In this document: in pieces, positions 10,501 to 22,329 of the stretch | Layout of the letters: each line of letters opens with the position of its first letter | Position numbering within the stretch: the stretch's first letter is position 1 | Assembly: GCA_017311315.1 (NCBI GenBank) | Contig: CM029669.1 | Location: 20,037,683-20,101,682, forward strand | DNA length: 64,000 bases | From: Dendrocalamus latiflorus | Taxonomy: Eukaryota > Streptophyta > Magnoliopsida > Poales > Poaceae | Reading direction: 5' to 3' | Program-made: the position numbers and the translations under genes | The notes under the pieces: generated by a model | Databases searched by the model: none | What the model was told of the DNA's origin: nothing | Seen by the model: only the letters and a program-made list of their open reading frames with translations

Positions 10501-12098
10501 ATTGCATGCTGTTATGATATATGCAAATACATGTTAATTCAAGATTCTAGTTATATCCCATTGTGTACCTGGTTAATATTACCCCTCCTTTGAAATATTG
10601 AACATGTGAACATTGTCGCCCTAGCACAAATTATAATAGTAACCTTTCGAAAATAAGTCCGTAATTATATGCCATGCGTAGTATTGTTTAGATACTCATG
10701 GGCGCGAGAGCGCCCAAGCATCACTTTTAATCATGAGAAAAATTTGGTTGGGGCAGTCATGGTGGTAATGACTGATAAATGTTGGATATGATTATTTTAT
10801 GTTTCCAAAACCCCCAACATGCTTAAATATCTGGGCGGATGGTTCGGGGGTATGGTGCAGTGGTGCACGAGAGTGTGGTTTGTGGTAGAACCGCCCAGAT
10901 ACCACTAAGGACTGAATCTTGTCATGTCAACCCGTGTAAAACAGTACAACCACAAGTCTGTAAAATACAACTTGGCTTAGTAGATTTACCGGACCCTGAA
11001 AGTCATCCTTCCAGGAGGAGGTGTGGGATAGTGCAAGCGGCAGTCTGTGTGACGGCTTGAATGGGACACCCGTGGAAGGTGAAGTTCTGCTGTGGCGGGC
11101 TAGCAGGGGTGGGGAGCCAGCTGCTAGACGTTCAGAAGGAGAACATCCCGCACAACGTATGGGACCCACCGCAAGTGGGAGCGACCCATAAGGTGAAATG
11201 ATGGAAGGGGCGAGGTATCTTGAAAAGTTATTATGATGGTCTGCTCAACCACACGTCTAAGGAAACGTGTGGGGCAATGAGTTGATTATCTCTTGTGGTG
11301 AAAGTGTACAAACTCTGCAGAGTCAAAACTATTCGAATAGCCGTGCCCACGGTCAAGGGCAGACATGGGAACTTAACTGGATATAGTTCTGTTTTAAAAA
11401 CATTGGAAACTGGGAATGGAAACTTGAAGGGCGAAGGACTGCCCTGGTTTGGAATTGTCCTGGGTGTCGTCCCAGTGGTAAGTTAAGCGGCTATAACGCT
11501 GAAGAAATTGCTATATGGTGCAGATGCCATGTAACGGTGGATGGAATCTGAATCGATATTAATAATGCATTTCCTTATACATTATGATTTGGTTCAAATT
11601 GCTAGGTCTTAGGGATTTTTAAGTAATTGTATTCAAAAGCACTCTACGCAAATATAAAATAACCCGAGCCTTCCTTTGATAAGCCATGCATACTATTTAA
11701 TTGCATTCTGTGTATTGGCTCGCGGAGCACGGGGTCGGAGTGCTCATGCTCGGTTTTGCGACAAAATTCAGAATCGGGAATCAAATCACCTCGCCTCAGC
11801 AACAAGATTGGACAAGCTGGCCGAGAAGATGACGATGTCAAGGACTAGGTCGCGAACCTCCAGTTGGCTGCCTGTGGGCATGTCCTGAAGGTCCCACCTG
11901 TGTGCTTCGTTCTTCCGCTGCTGCAATTTATCGATTTCGGCCTAATCGGCCCATGTGTAAGTTTACTATTATATTTACGCTTCTGCATGATATGTACTTT
12001 GATATTCAGAACTGTAATCTGTGAGCACTATCTACTGATCCAGGGAATAGTGCGGTGGAATCACAGAAGATTCCGGATTGTAAAATCTGGGTCTGACA
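7516..12098 (+). mobile_element. Solo LTR (4583 bp) of a long-LTR Gypsy/chromovirus-type element
   Basis: The unit begins TGTAACATCC and ends GGGTCTGACA, so it has the TG...CA ends of an LTR. It is flanked by the perfect 5-bp duplication GGGCA (7511-7515 and 12099-12103). No gag, protease, reverse transcriptase or integrase codons lie inside, and no second LTR is present, so this is what unequal recombination between two LTRs leaves behind. Length and end sequences resemble grass Tekay/Del-type chromovirus LTRs (from memory; a library comparison would settle it). A GC-rich U3-like block runs from about 7.87 to 8.54 kb and ends in a TATA box at 8543-8550. The rest is AT-rich with a distinct block at 10.8-11.5 kb. 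Long GC-rich open frames at 7.8-8.9 kb are compositional. Confidence 0.9.
8543..8550 (+). promoter_or_regulatory. TATA box of the solo LTR
   Basis: TATAAAAG lies at the 3' edge of the GC-rich U3-like block, about 1 kb into the LTR. Transcription would start some 30 bases downstream. An LTR promoter left alone could still fire into the sequence to its right. Confidence 0.6.
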
Positions 12099-12103
12099 GG
12101 GCA

Positions 12104-12733
12104 ACACCTTCTGCTCTGCTGATAGCATCCGCTGATCTCCTTTTGCTTGCACCTCTAATAATACACGTCGGTTGTCTCTTATCAATGACATGTAGAATTT
12201 GTAATTAAGGTGGATAAGAGAGAAAGAAGAAAGAGAGAAAGGTCATCCTCTCCACACGTGACGGCCGCAGCACAAGAAACAAGGCATAAGAGACGATGCA
12301 TTGCGTTGTTAGAGAGCAATCATCGTTTCGTTACATGTTTTTCGGAGTGAGCCCAGATCTGACGTAGATGAATTCCCTTGCACAAAAAGGATTTCAGTTA
12401 CACACGAAGGCATTTTCTTCGGTGCACATGTTATCCTTTCGCGCCTCCACTACCCCAGACAACGCTGCCACCACCAACCTAGATTCTTCGTCGCCTCCTC
12501 CTCCCCTACCGCCTCCGCCTCCTCCTCCCATACTGTCACCACCTCCCCAACCTAAGCCTCCCGGTAAAGATCCAGCGCCGCCTCCTCCTTCGGTTGCCTC
12601 CCTGCACAAATCTGGCGCCACCTTGTTCTCCATCCCCCTCGTGGCACAGATCCATCACCGCCTCCTCCTTCAGCTGCCTCCCCTCACAAATCCGACACCG
12701 CCTCGTCCTCCAGCTGCCTCATCCTCCATCCCT
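12104..12733. other. Spacer between the solo LTR and the protease fragment
   Basis: The sequence is of mixed composition. At 12.48-12.73 kb it becomes a CCT-rich, proline-coding low-complexity tract that leads into the protease pseudogene. An open frame from 12368 (PPPP-rich) looks compositional, not a gene. Confidence 0.45.
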
Positions 12734-13153
12734 CTCCCGACATAGATCCGGCTCTCGCGGTGGTGGCACTACTGCTGTCGCTGGCGACGGCGGCAGACAT
12801 ATCGATCATTTTGTATGGGGAGAGGAGTGAGGAGGAGATGAGGCGGATGTACGAGGAGTGGATGGTGCGGCACGGTCGAACCTACAACGGCATCAGCGGG
12901 GAGGAGCGCCGGTACCAGGTGTTCAAGGACAACCTCCGCTACATCGACTAGCACAACGCTGCTGCTGACGCGGGGGTCCACTCCTTCTGTCTTGGCCTCA
13001 ACCGCTTCACCAACCTCACCAACGAGGAGTACCGCGCCACGTACCTTGGTGTCAGGACCAAGCCGCAAAGGGAGAGGAAGGTCAACGCCAGATACCGTGC
13101 CACTGACAACCAGGAGCTACTGGTTGCCGAGGTTAAGGACCAGGGTAGTTGCG
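12734..13153 (+). pseudogene. Papain-type cysteine protease (RD21/oryzain-like) exon 1 fragment
   Basis: Translation shows a hydrophobic leader end (VALLLSLATAADIS), then an I29 prodomain with the ERFNIN pattern (EERRYQVFKDNLRYID) and GLNRFTNLTNEEY. It then reaches the start of the mature enzyme (VAEVKDQGSCG) and a GT donor at 13154, the conserved position just before the catalytic Cys. Two lesions are visible. A TAG at 12949-12951 interrupts the prodomain, and about a dozen residues that normally link prodomain and mature enzyme are missing between QELL and VAEVKDQ. The exon with the catalytic Cys (CWAFS) does not follow. It is a dead captured or relic fragment. Confidence 0.85.
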
Positions 13154-13356
13154 GTAAGCACCCATCAAATCCATTTTTGCTACTTCTCATTTTCTTTCTA
13201 TTGATGGATTTTTGCTTCGCAAGTGAAGATTTTTGTGACTAGTTTATTTCCGCTTGTGGAAGGATCCTTGATTAGTGATAATTTATCAAATTGCAGTAGT
13301 TTTTAGGATCCACATGAACAGCACTAGGGAGTTTGTGGAGGGAGTGTTTGAGCATT

Positions 13357-14135
13357 AACTTAACTTGGTAGAATGTAGCCTTGCCTCGCAAAAGGTGCAG
13401 CACAATACTCTGAAATGTGAAGATGAACCTGTAGGTGATAGAAAAAAGGCAGTTAGCAAGCTCACCGAATAGATCATAGAAAGAATTAGCTCAGATGGCA
13501 GAGGTGCTCTTATCATTGACTATGGCAAAAATGGAAGTCTTCGATAGTCTTCAGGTTTGAATTTTAAAATTTGTTTCACTACAGTTGAGATGAGGTCAAG
13601 ATGTTGTTGACTGTCTCATGTGTACAAAGCTCAGGCCAATCCTGGTCTAGTACCTCTCTTAACATAAAATTTTGAAGTCTTTGATGCTCACATAATACCT
13701 AAATTCAATTCCTAAATATGTACATTATTTGGTTTTTGTCTGATGTGCTTACAAAGAGAATTATCTCATTGACCGTTTCTTTTACTATATCTTTTGAGTA
13801 AGATATCTTGAATGAATGGCTGGGCACTAAGAAACAATAATATATGCAGGCAATCCATAAACACAAGTTTGTTCACATATTAGATGACCCTGGTTCTGCT
13901 GATCTGAGCGCCTATGTTGATTTTGCTTCAATCAAGCATTCGGCCAAGGAAGTTTCAGGTTTGCATGCACATTATTAGCTGGTATTGTTGCTACTTTTCA
14001 TGGTAAGACAACCATTTTCTTACTAGAGTTATCTTGTGATTTTTGTAGATGATATTTCTATCCATAGGCCAATGACTCAGTCCCAATTCTTGGGTTCTCT
14101 TGTTATAAACTTTCGGGCTTCTGCAAAATTGCACT
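13357..14135 (+). pseudogene. NDUFAF7 (mitochondrial complex I assembly methyltransferase) three-exon fragment
   Basis: Three exons with their introns are recognisable. Exon A runs about 13357-13554 (NLVECS, then NTLKCEDEP, then ISSDGRGALIIDYG). Exon B is 13850-13958 (AIHKHKFVHILDDPGSADL, then YVDFASIKHSAKEVS). Exon C is 14049 to about 14135 (DDISIHRPMTQSQFLGSL, then INFR). Splice junctions are in the correct phase (GT at 13555 and 13959; AG before 13850 and 14049). Exon A has an in-frame TAG after SKLTE, a large internal deletion before IIERIS, and a one-base loss at DYGKNGSL. Exon C decays after INFR. The family dimethylates an arginine of the NDUFS2 subunit of complex I in mitochondria; this copy cannot. 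Retained introns show a DNA-level copy, not a retrogene. Confidence 0.85.
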
Positions 14136-15377
14136 AAGTAGCAGGTTGGGTCTATGAGAACAGGTTACAGGCATTCATGCCAAAATATCACACAAAGAGC
14201 CACAAAGATGTAGTCTAGTATTGGCCACTATATTTTATATGTTCGTATAAGAATTAAAAGCTTGTGTACTCTCTTAAAGACAACTCAAAAGATATGTTAT
14301 TGGAGAGGTTGTCTTAGTATTGTCTTTAGATAATGTGGAAATCTTAGAGACAACCTAAGAGACAAATCCGTCGGGGTTGGTTGCGAGCAGTTGCGGTGGC
14401 AGCCGTCGAGGCCGGGGCGCTGTGACGACTTTGGTGGATGACGCCGTCGCAGTATCAGGTGGTGGTGCCAGACGTCCTTGGAGCGGCGCAACGGCCTTCG
14501 GTGTCTGAGCGGCGAGCGCTTCGGGCGCGAGTGCTTCAGGCACGGGCACGGGGCACCGGACGGCTGAGGGCGGCACGTGGGACGCTGCCGTGGCAGTAGC
14601 TAAAAAAAGCCAAGCGGTGGTGAGCAAGATGCCTACGTGCGTGTCTTCGGGCGCACGGCGGCGGCAGCCGGCTTCGGGTCCGTCGGCTTCAGGCACGGCG
14701 GTGTCGGCAGGTTCGCCGGTGGATTCGGGCGTAGAGATGCGGAGGCGGCAACTTCGGGCGTGCCGGTGGTCGAGCACGGAGGCCGCGTAGTCAGCAGCCG
14801 CAGCGATGGCTGCTAGGAGGCCGGGCGGTGGCGGCTTCGAGTGGCCATGGGCACAACGGCGCGAGGTGGCCGGCGTTGGGAGAGGCTGAGCGTGAAAGGC
14901 GGCCGTGGCGATGGCAGTTGTTGGCAGCGGCTTTGGGCGTCCATGGGTGCGACAGCCATGGGCTCGGGCGCGGTGGCGGCTTCGGGCGGCTGAAGATCGG
15001 CGCTGTGGCGGCATCGTGATTCTGGGCGAGTATGCGGGATGCGACTTCGGGCGGCGGTGGCCGACGCTGCTTTACCGGCAGCAACCTCCCCCAAATCACA
15101 GTGCCAAACCGAGTGCATGTATTCCCAAGCAATCTGGATTTCTAATATGAGCATGTATTCTGATCTTGAAGCTAGGTAATCAATCTACTTGATTTTAGAT
15201 CTAAACGCAAATTTCAGTTCAATCTACTGCTAGGAATGATTCCACAAGATTGATATAAATATAGCATTGCTAGAGAATATGGAATTAATCTAGATTGTAA
15301 CATGAACATCAATGCATAATAGATTGATTTGTGATTTGCATACCGTGCACCTTGTAGAGTGGGTCGTGCTGATAACG
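14136..15377. other. AT-rich spacer then GC-rich block, probably interior of the minus-strand LTR element
   Basis: From 14.14 to 14.36 kb the sequence is AT-rich. It includes inverted GACAAC/GTTGTC motifs (14.28-14.36 kb). From 14.37 to 15.08 kb it is very GC-rich with many CTTCGGGC-like repeats and overlapping open frames on both strands, none recognisable. The segment up to 15377 should be the start of the interior of the element whose LTR is at 15378-15606. Confidence 0.4.
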
Positions 15378-15606
15378 TGTTAAGAAATCGATGTAGAACA
15401 GATGAATGGTAATGCAATTCACGCAATCAATCATCAAGAACGCAATAGATCAAACATAGGAGACACCAACGAGAGAGAACACCAGAATAGTCTTTATTAA
15501 TTTTCAGATCTCTTTACACGGTATAACGCCTCTCTATTTATAGCCTAAGCCTACCAAAAGTAGTTCTGGTATTTATCCACACTAAAACCTTCTAGATATC
15601 ATAACA
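15378..15606 (-). mobile_element. Short LTR (229 bp) with adjoining primer-binding-like site, minus orientation
   Basis: On the plus strand the unit starts TGTTAAGAAATC and ends ATATCATAACA, giving TGTTATG...CTTAACA on the minus strand. A TATA-like GGCTATAAATAGAG is present in minus orientation (about 15.53-15.54 kb). Directly left of it (15361-15377) the minus strand reads CGTTATCAGCACG. This is the altered primer-binding-like sequence often seen after Copia LTRs. I could not find the partner LTR near 14.1-14.4 kb, so the element is truncated or rearranged. Confidence 0.6.
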
Positions 15607-16317
15607 CTCCTATCTCTCGGCTTCGGGTCTGCCCACGGGATAGCCGTGGACACCTTGGGCTGACGTGGAGGCAGTCAACAGGGTCAGCGTCGTCCGACTC
15701 GGATCGTACGTGGAGTTCTGGTTCGGGGGCAAGTCCAATGAGTGCGGCAAATTCGGATACAACTCGGCGGCGGGCATGAGATTTTCTCTCTTTCTTGGCA
15801 TGATCGAGTACTTGAGTACTTGCAATGCTCGATAGCACTCCTTCCCTCCGGTGACAGCAGCGAAGTCTTGGACATTGACACGTTTATAAAACATAATTTT
15901 AACCATTAGAAATCTACTGCTATCATTTTGTGTATCTAATTTAACTGTTTATAAAAATATCGATGGCCAAATATTATAAAATTTGAATGCATGGATCAAA
16001 AACATCACTCTCCTGTGTCTAGAGTAACAGCTTGGTGGAAGCATCATTGGAAAGAATTATCATTGAGCTTCCAGATGGGATCATCATTAGGTATTTAGTG
16101 CATGACAAGTTGTTGACAATTATGTTGTCTCGTCGTAATTTCAACACTAGATTTATCCAACTGGTAATGTTATTATACCAGATCGATCTGTATTCTTCAA
16201 GCTTCGCCATCGTATCCAGCTTTTCTTAGCGTGTCACGTCGCCAAAAAACGATAAGCGTATCAAGAAGTACACAGAATTGCCCAAAGCACGGTCCGGTAG
16301 GCGCGATCGGGTCCTTT
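15607..16317. other. Unassigned sequence with open minus-strand codons
   Basis: On the minus strand about 98 codons are open across 15610-15906 (for example VQDFAAVTGGKECYRALQVL), but I recognise no family. 15.9-16.3 kb is AT-rich. Nothing else can be supported. Confidence 0.3.
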
Positions 16318-16530
16318 GGGTATGTTTGGTTGCCTGCATGAGCTGATGCAGCTGCATGAACGTGGCCAGACTGAGTAGAGAAGGTCCTTAGCCGCGTTTC
16401 TCCTCAGCATGGCTCCAGTTGATTTTTTGCATCTGCTCGTGCAGACTCTCACCCCAATGCAGACAACCAAACATCATCACCCCGCATGCGCTGGTGCGAA
16501 CCACTCCGATGCAGGCAACCAAACAGCCCC
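16318..16530. mobile_element. MITE-like element with about 22-bp inverted ends
   Basis: The left end GGGTATGTTTGGTTGCCTGC matches, as reverse complement, the right end GCAGGCAACCAAACAGCCCC with 3 mismatches near the tip. Termini with GTTTGG are common in grass MITEs. I could not define a clean target duplication, so the superfamily is open. Confidence 0.6.
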
Positions 16531-16721
16531 TATGTTGCTAGTTTGCTACGTGAGAATCGATTGCATTAGGCCATACGACTATTGGCTTTTTGTTCAAAGA
16601 AATCAAACACTATATAACAGGTGATTTCTCAAAACGATTTCTCTATTTTTCTCATTTTATTTCGTTTTAAAAATAGGTTAGAGGTAACGGACATATCACA
16701 TATCATATTCCTTTTGTTACT

Positions 16722-17085
<364 letters not shown>

Positions 17086-18281
17086 CTCCCTCGCGACCCG
17101 ACGTTCCGCGCCGTTTGGAATCACCCCGTGCCATCCCCGCGCCGTTTGGAATCACCCCACGCCGTCCCGCGCGAGCTACCTGATTGTGCCATCCCGCGTC
17201 CCGTTTGCAATCAGATCTAGCGATCTGTCTGTGTGGAGATACATCCGATTCAGGTACAGCACTATTTTTTTTTGCATGCATGTCCCGCGCGAGCATCCAG
17301 ATTGGGTACAACACTTTTGTTTTTTGCTCCGTTTTTTGCTGATCTTCAACTCATTCTGATTTAGACCTCAATTCAATTTTTCTCGTTCGGGTAAAGCTAA
17401 AAAGTCCACTGACAAAGGTAACTTCGCTAAAAAGCTTGCCGGATGCAGACTATATTCATATATTGTCATCAAGGTTGGCCAGACCAATGAATCAAATGTT
17501 AGTTTTTGTGACAGTAGAATAAATTGCAGAACAGTAGATGATCTGATAGACAAACAATTAAATTACAAGATGAACCTCAGACAATTAGTGATCACAAATT
17601 TTGAAAAGATCCAACCAGATCATAACAAACGAGAGGTTGGCAGAATCTGATCTAGACTTTCAGATGGGATACAGTCAATTATCTGCATCAATTATCTGTG
17701 TCATATTATGTTAGGAAATGTATGTTTAGCAAATATTACATACATACAAAAAGGAACTTCTTGTAAGTTGCTGCCATTGTTACCCCATGACCATTGCCCA
17801 GTCAAAACAACATGCCATAATTTGGTCCCATGACCATTGCCCACTCCAGGACCATGCCAGAAAATTTCTCCCTGTTGCACACACACTGATTTCAACTCGG
17901 TTATTAAGCAAGCATATAGTCATGCTTCTTGTTTCTAGCACACCCGAATCCCCTGCTTGCTGCATACAACAAATTGCTTCAAGCTTACATTTTTCAGAAA
18001 AAAAGTTCAAGACATACACCGCGTTGCTAAGGCCTGAACGCATACAACTGTAAATGGTGAGCTCGACTTAATTATATAAGACTATTTGCACTTACAAGTT
18101 TACATCTGGCATGTATCTCTAACAAACATTTTCACGCTCGTTAAGAAGAACTAATATTGGTAAAGCTTCAGATCCAATTTATGTGGCACAAACCAGTAAC
18201 CTCAACATTACACAGTAACCTCAACAAGCTTCAGATCCTATGAGTCATGCATCGATGACTGATGAATGAACATGAGTAAAG

Positions 18282-18352
18282 AGAGGATACAACGGCTGCC
18301 TGGGGGTCCTTGATTGACTTCACAATATCAACGGCTTCCTGATTCTTCATTA
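18282..18352 (-). pseudogene. Protein phosphatase 2C exon fragment captured inside the element
   Basis: On the minus strand, after an AG acceptor, the codons read VMKNQEAVDIVKSIKDPQAA and then meet a possible GT donor. This corresponds to the segment after the SDGLWDV motif near the C-terminus of plant PP2C phosphatases. The flanking exons, with the metal-binding aspartates and the DDISCIVV end, are not visible nearby. Only about 20 codons support the call, so it is a fragment without function of its own. Confidence 0.6.
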
Positions 18353-18916
18353 CCTTCATTCAGCAAAGGTGTAGGTTTAGGAACTGATTTGCAAACATAT
18401 TTTTAAGAACTGTATTCTCAAATACAGGTGAATCACCCTGGAAACAGAATCATACGATAAACAAACAAGAAACTAGAAGATGTACAACTCTAACTAACTG
18501 CTGGAAACAGAATCATACGATAAACAAACAAACAAGAAGCAGCAAACATATTTTTGGGATCTTGTTTAACCTTTTTGGGGTGGGAGCAGCAGAGGAGGGC
18601 ATTGCCGACGACACTGCTGGGAAGGTGCGGAGGGAGGCGGCGGGGAGGCTGGTGAGTTCGGATCCGGTGGCATCGTCCACCAGCAGGGTTAGATCCAGCA
18701 GTATGGAGGCTGGGGAGGTCGGATCTGGGCGCCGTTCTCGTCTCCGGTGACAGGATCCGGTCATCTTCCTCGACAGGCACCAAGAGGGAGCGCGGAGGAG
18801 GGCAGCGGCGGAGGGGCTCGGCGCGGAGGGGCAGCGACGCTGGGAGATTGCAGACGGCGTGGAACGGCGCGGGGAGATTGCAGACGGCACGGATCCTGGT
18901 CTTCGCGCGAGGGATT

Positions 18917-19166
18917 ACAGGCGCCGTCGCGCGAGGAGGGCGTGAGCGGCAGATCAGGCGACGAGGATGTCAGGCGTCGCGCTGAGGGGAACGGGGAGGC
19001 GGGGAGGAAAAAACAGTGCGAACCGGTAGGGTGTTGTTTGCAAAAACGTTTAAGTGGATTGGGTGCTTCCACCTTCAAGGATCTAAGCCGTTTGAGGTGC
19101 ATCCGATGGTCCACACGTGGAGTTCACATGTTAGCACCGAATAGTGCATTAGCACTAGATACGTTC

Positions 19167-19168
<2 letters not shown>
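18917..19168 (-). repeat. Right terminal inverted repeat (252 bp)
   Basis: This is the inverted partner of 16834-17085. Long open frames that run from here into the TA tract are artefacts. Confidence 0.95.

Positions 19169-19234
<66 letters not shown>
19169..19234. repeat. (TA)n microsatellite, right of the Pack-MULE-like element
   Basis: About 65 bases of TA directly follow the terminal CCC of the element. Confidence 0.97.
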
Positions 19235-19236
<2 letters not shown>

Positions 19237-19355
19237 TTTCCTTACTTTTCACACTATCTATCTATCTTTTCTTTTAAACACTACTTCTTTCAATCATTAC
19301 TATTTATTTTTAATTAAAAAAATATTAATCACAGTTAAAAATCATCAATACAAAC

Positions 19356-19515
19356 TGTTGTAGGGTGGCCCAACCCCCCGTGACTGGGCCATGCAACTAG
19401 TTCAACATGTAATAGGCCCAATAGTGCAGAGGAATATACCAATGTAAACATACCAGTGTACCCCCATCCTTTGTAAATACTAAGGGGTAGAATGGGGATT
19501 TCCTATTCTACCCCA

Positions 19516-19573
<58 letters not shown>

Positions 19574-19690
19574 CCCCAGGAGGGGCAAAGGGGGACATCT
19601 CTCTCATTCTTACTCAACTCCCCCACACAGACCTGGCTCCTCTCCTTCCACTAGTCCTCCTCCTTCTCTGTTTGGCTCATAGCCACAACA
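19356..19690 (+). repeat. 5' LTR (335 bp)
   Basis: It starts TGTTGTAGGG and ends CACAACA. It contains a TA tract of about 54 bases (19.52-19.57 kb) followed by AAGCCCC. The TA tract probably supplies the TATA function. The leader CTCTCTCATTCTTACTC follows. Confidence 0.95.
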
Positions 19691-19710
19691 GATGGCGCCG
19701 TCCGTGGGGA
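19691..19710 (+). promoter_or_regulatory. Primer-binding site of the LTR element
   Basis: TGGCGCCGTCCGTGGGGA begins two bases after the 5' LTR. It resembles the complement of a tRNA-Asp 3' end as used by Tat/Athila-type Gypsy elements, with a few differences from the usual sequence. Confidence 0.75.
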
Positions 19711-22329
19711 CTGGATGAAAGGTCGCTTAAGGAGCTAAGAGTTTTTCTTGGGAGCACACTGCCCCCTTCGTGGCATCTGTGCCATCCTACAAACTTCATC
19801 CTCAGATAAGTAGTTTGCTTGCCAAGAATTTAAAGTATATTTCGCCATGTTTTGTAGATAGTGTACTGAGTAGATCTACTCGAATCGCCCGCTCGTAGGT
19901 AGAATATTGAGTAGATCTAGTTGAATCGCCTGTTCGTAGATGGCATATTGAACAGATCTAATCGAATCATCCTTGGATGGCCTGGTGGCACGATCCTTCT
20001 GGCTAGGGTGGGATGATGCAGGTACTTCGCGTAGGCAACGAAGAGCTTCCGCATCGAGCCTTCGCGCTACCTCGGCCTCCGCCTTCGCGTGCTCGGCTCC
20101 GCCCTCAGACCTCAGCCCCGCTCCGGACCTCGTCGCGTGTCGAGGGTCTTCAGTGCGAGGTGGCCTGGGGAGTGTAGTGGTTCTGCGTTGCCAGCGAGAG
20201 CTCAGTGGTGTCATCGCGCCCGTAACCAGAAGGTCGCTTTGTATCCTTCACGTGTACTTGCATGATACAGCCAAGTATTTACCTATGCATGCGTACATGA
20301 AATCTCGACTCAGGCATGCGTACGCGAATTAGCCACCTTGCGTGCATTCAAAAATCCTTCCAAGGGTCCATCCGTATGCATGCATTCAACACATCCATCC
20401 AATAGCATCCATGCATGTATGCGTCCAGAGCAAGGGAAGCATCCAAAGTTCACGTATGTGTGCATGCATATCCATACGCATGCATACGTATGAAGAAGGT
20501 TCACGTCTCCGCCCACGTATGCTCGAGGACGTTCTCGGTTTCGGGTCGCCTCTGCGCCCGCGCAACGGACCTCGTCTCCGGCCTCTGCCTCCAGGCTTCG
20601 CCCGCCTTTGCGCGCCCAGGGACGCCGCGTTGTCGAAGACCACCTCGGAGTCTCCTCGCTCGTGGCCTCCGTGCAGTTTCGAGTCTCCGCTTGCAGGCGC
20701 GCGAGGTGAGCAGGCGACTCTCCTCCGAAGCAGGCCACGTCTCCGCGTTGGAGGCGTTAGCATCTCCGCCCCAGCAACGAAGCGGAGCTGGTCCACGCTG
20801 CGTCCCCTCCGCCTGGTCCCACGTCGCCCGTCTTCCCTCCGCCGCCGGCTCGACGTGCACGTACAAGGCCTCGTCGAGCCCCCGGCTTCGCCTTGCGTCC
20901 GAAGCCGCCGCGGCGTCGAGTCCACGAGCGCTTCGCCTGGCGCCCAGCTCCGATCGGATTACGCGAAGCCAGCACCGTCCCGAGACCTCGTCCGGCGGCC
21001 TCGACTCCGCGCATCCTCGCGCAGTCCCGTGACTTCCGCGGACTCCGCGCCGCGCCAGCGAGCCCCCGCATAATTGACTGGGCTGTGATCCACAAAGACG
21101 GGGCCCGGCCTCCGCTGGCGGCAACGACCGCTGCAGTCCGCGCCGAAGAGAGACGTGCAGGGCTTCGCGTGCTTCGCTTCGCCGAGGTCCGAGCTGGCCA
21201 CGCCTACCTCATCGCGGCTTCGCCACTGCAACGTCGCAACTACAACCTCGGCGGCATGGGTTGCAGCGCTGGCTCCGCCCTCCGTCGGCCTCGCCAAGCA
21301 CCCGCTCCAGTCAGCAACGATGTACCTTCGTGGCGTGGAGGTGCGGCTCAAGGAAGTGGCACCCGCGTCATCGAACACCGCCTCGGAGCCCTCGCGAGCG
21401 TCAAGCGCTTCGCCGCGTCGGACATCTTCACAGCGTCATGTCTGCACTCGTCTCCGCGTCAACTCCGCATCGACTCCAAAGTCCAAACCGCAGGCCGTGC
21501 CACGCCGAAGTCTCCGTCGAGTGATGTCGCTGCGCGTTGGCCAAAGACTCGATGCCTCCGCGTGCTGGCCGAAGACTCGATGTCCCGCTCGGGGTCCGTG
21601 CCGACGCGAGGTCCCCGGTCGCCGAAGCCCCCCGCTCGGAGTCCACGCAGGCGCGTCTCCGAAGCTTATAATCCAGCATGCATTCAAGCTATACATCTAG
21701 ATATCCATCCGAAGGTCTGCACGCATGCCCTTGAGTCTCCATCCAGGCATCCGCGAAGTGCCTGAAGTCTCTCTCTTCCCGTCTACCCGCAAGCTAGCTG
21801 GAGCGCCAGCCGACGTTCGACTCCGCGCCTTGGCCGCGCCTCCGGGCCGGCGAGGTCCTCTCCGAGTTCGGCCACGTACCTAGGTGAGGTCCGGTGAGGC
21901 CTCCCCCGAAGTTGGCGGCTCCCCAGGACGCACTGAACTTCGACATCGGCGCGGACAGGCAGGGGCGTCGCGTCCGCCTTACCCCTGTGCTCGCCCTCTT
22001 CCGCGACGACCTTGGCCTTCGCCTCGCCTTATTAGCATGGTACGTGGTTACGTACAAACCTTTGATAATCCCCGCTGCATTCCTAGTGTGCATGGCTTTA
22101 AGGAAGCGGTTGTGCATCATAGTTATTACGGCTGCAGTTTTATTCTGAGAGCATTTAATTTGGCCGTGTTTGCTTCTTCGGGTTTGGCCTGTTCTGAGCC
22201 ACCGTAGTATCAAATGCTTTTCCCGTGCGGCATTCTGGAGTGCTTTGTTGTTGCAATTCTTCGGCCATCTCTTTCATGCCTCTGTTTTGGTCCTCGTTTT
22301 GGATTTAAATCGCACGATCGCCTCGAGCG
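19711..22329. other. GC-rich interior of the LTR element, no recognised coding
   Basis: The block is rich in CTTCG and CGCCTCCGC words, with a CATGCATCC-rich patch at 20.28-20.50 kb. Several overlapping open frames of 140-290 codons run on both strands (for example 20893-21765 plus). They share the same GC-skewed arginine/alanine/proline composition in every frame and have no family motif, so I treat them as non-coding. Confidence 0.6.

Noticed and set aside
12368..12745. 125-codon proline-rich frame before the protease fragment
   Set aside because: Low-complexity CCT repeats, with no start context or family motif.
20310..21765. Overlapping open frames of up to 290 codons in the LTR element interior
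   Set aside because: They overlap on both strands and have GC-skewed composition without any gag or pol motif; judged non-coding.
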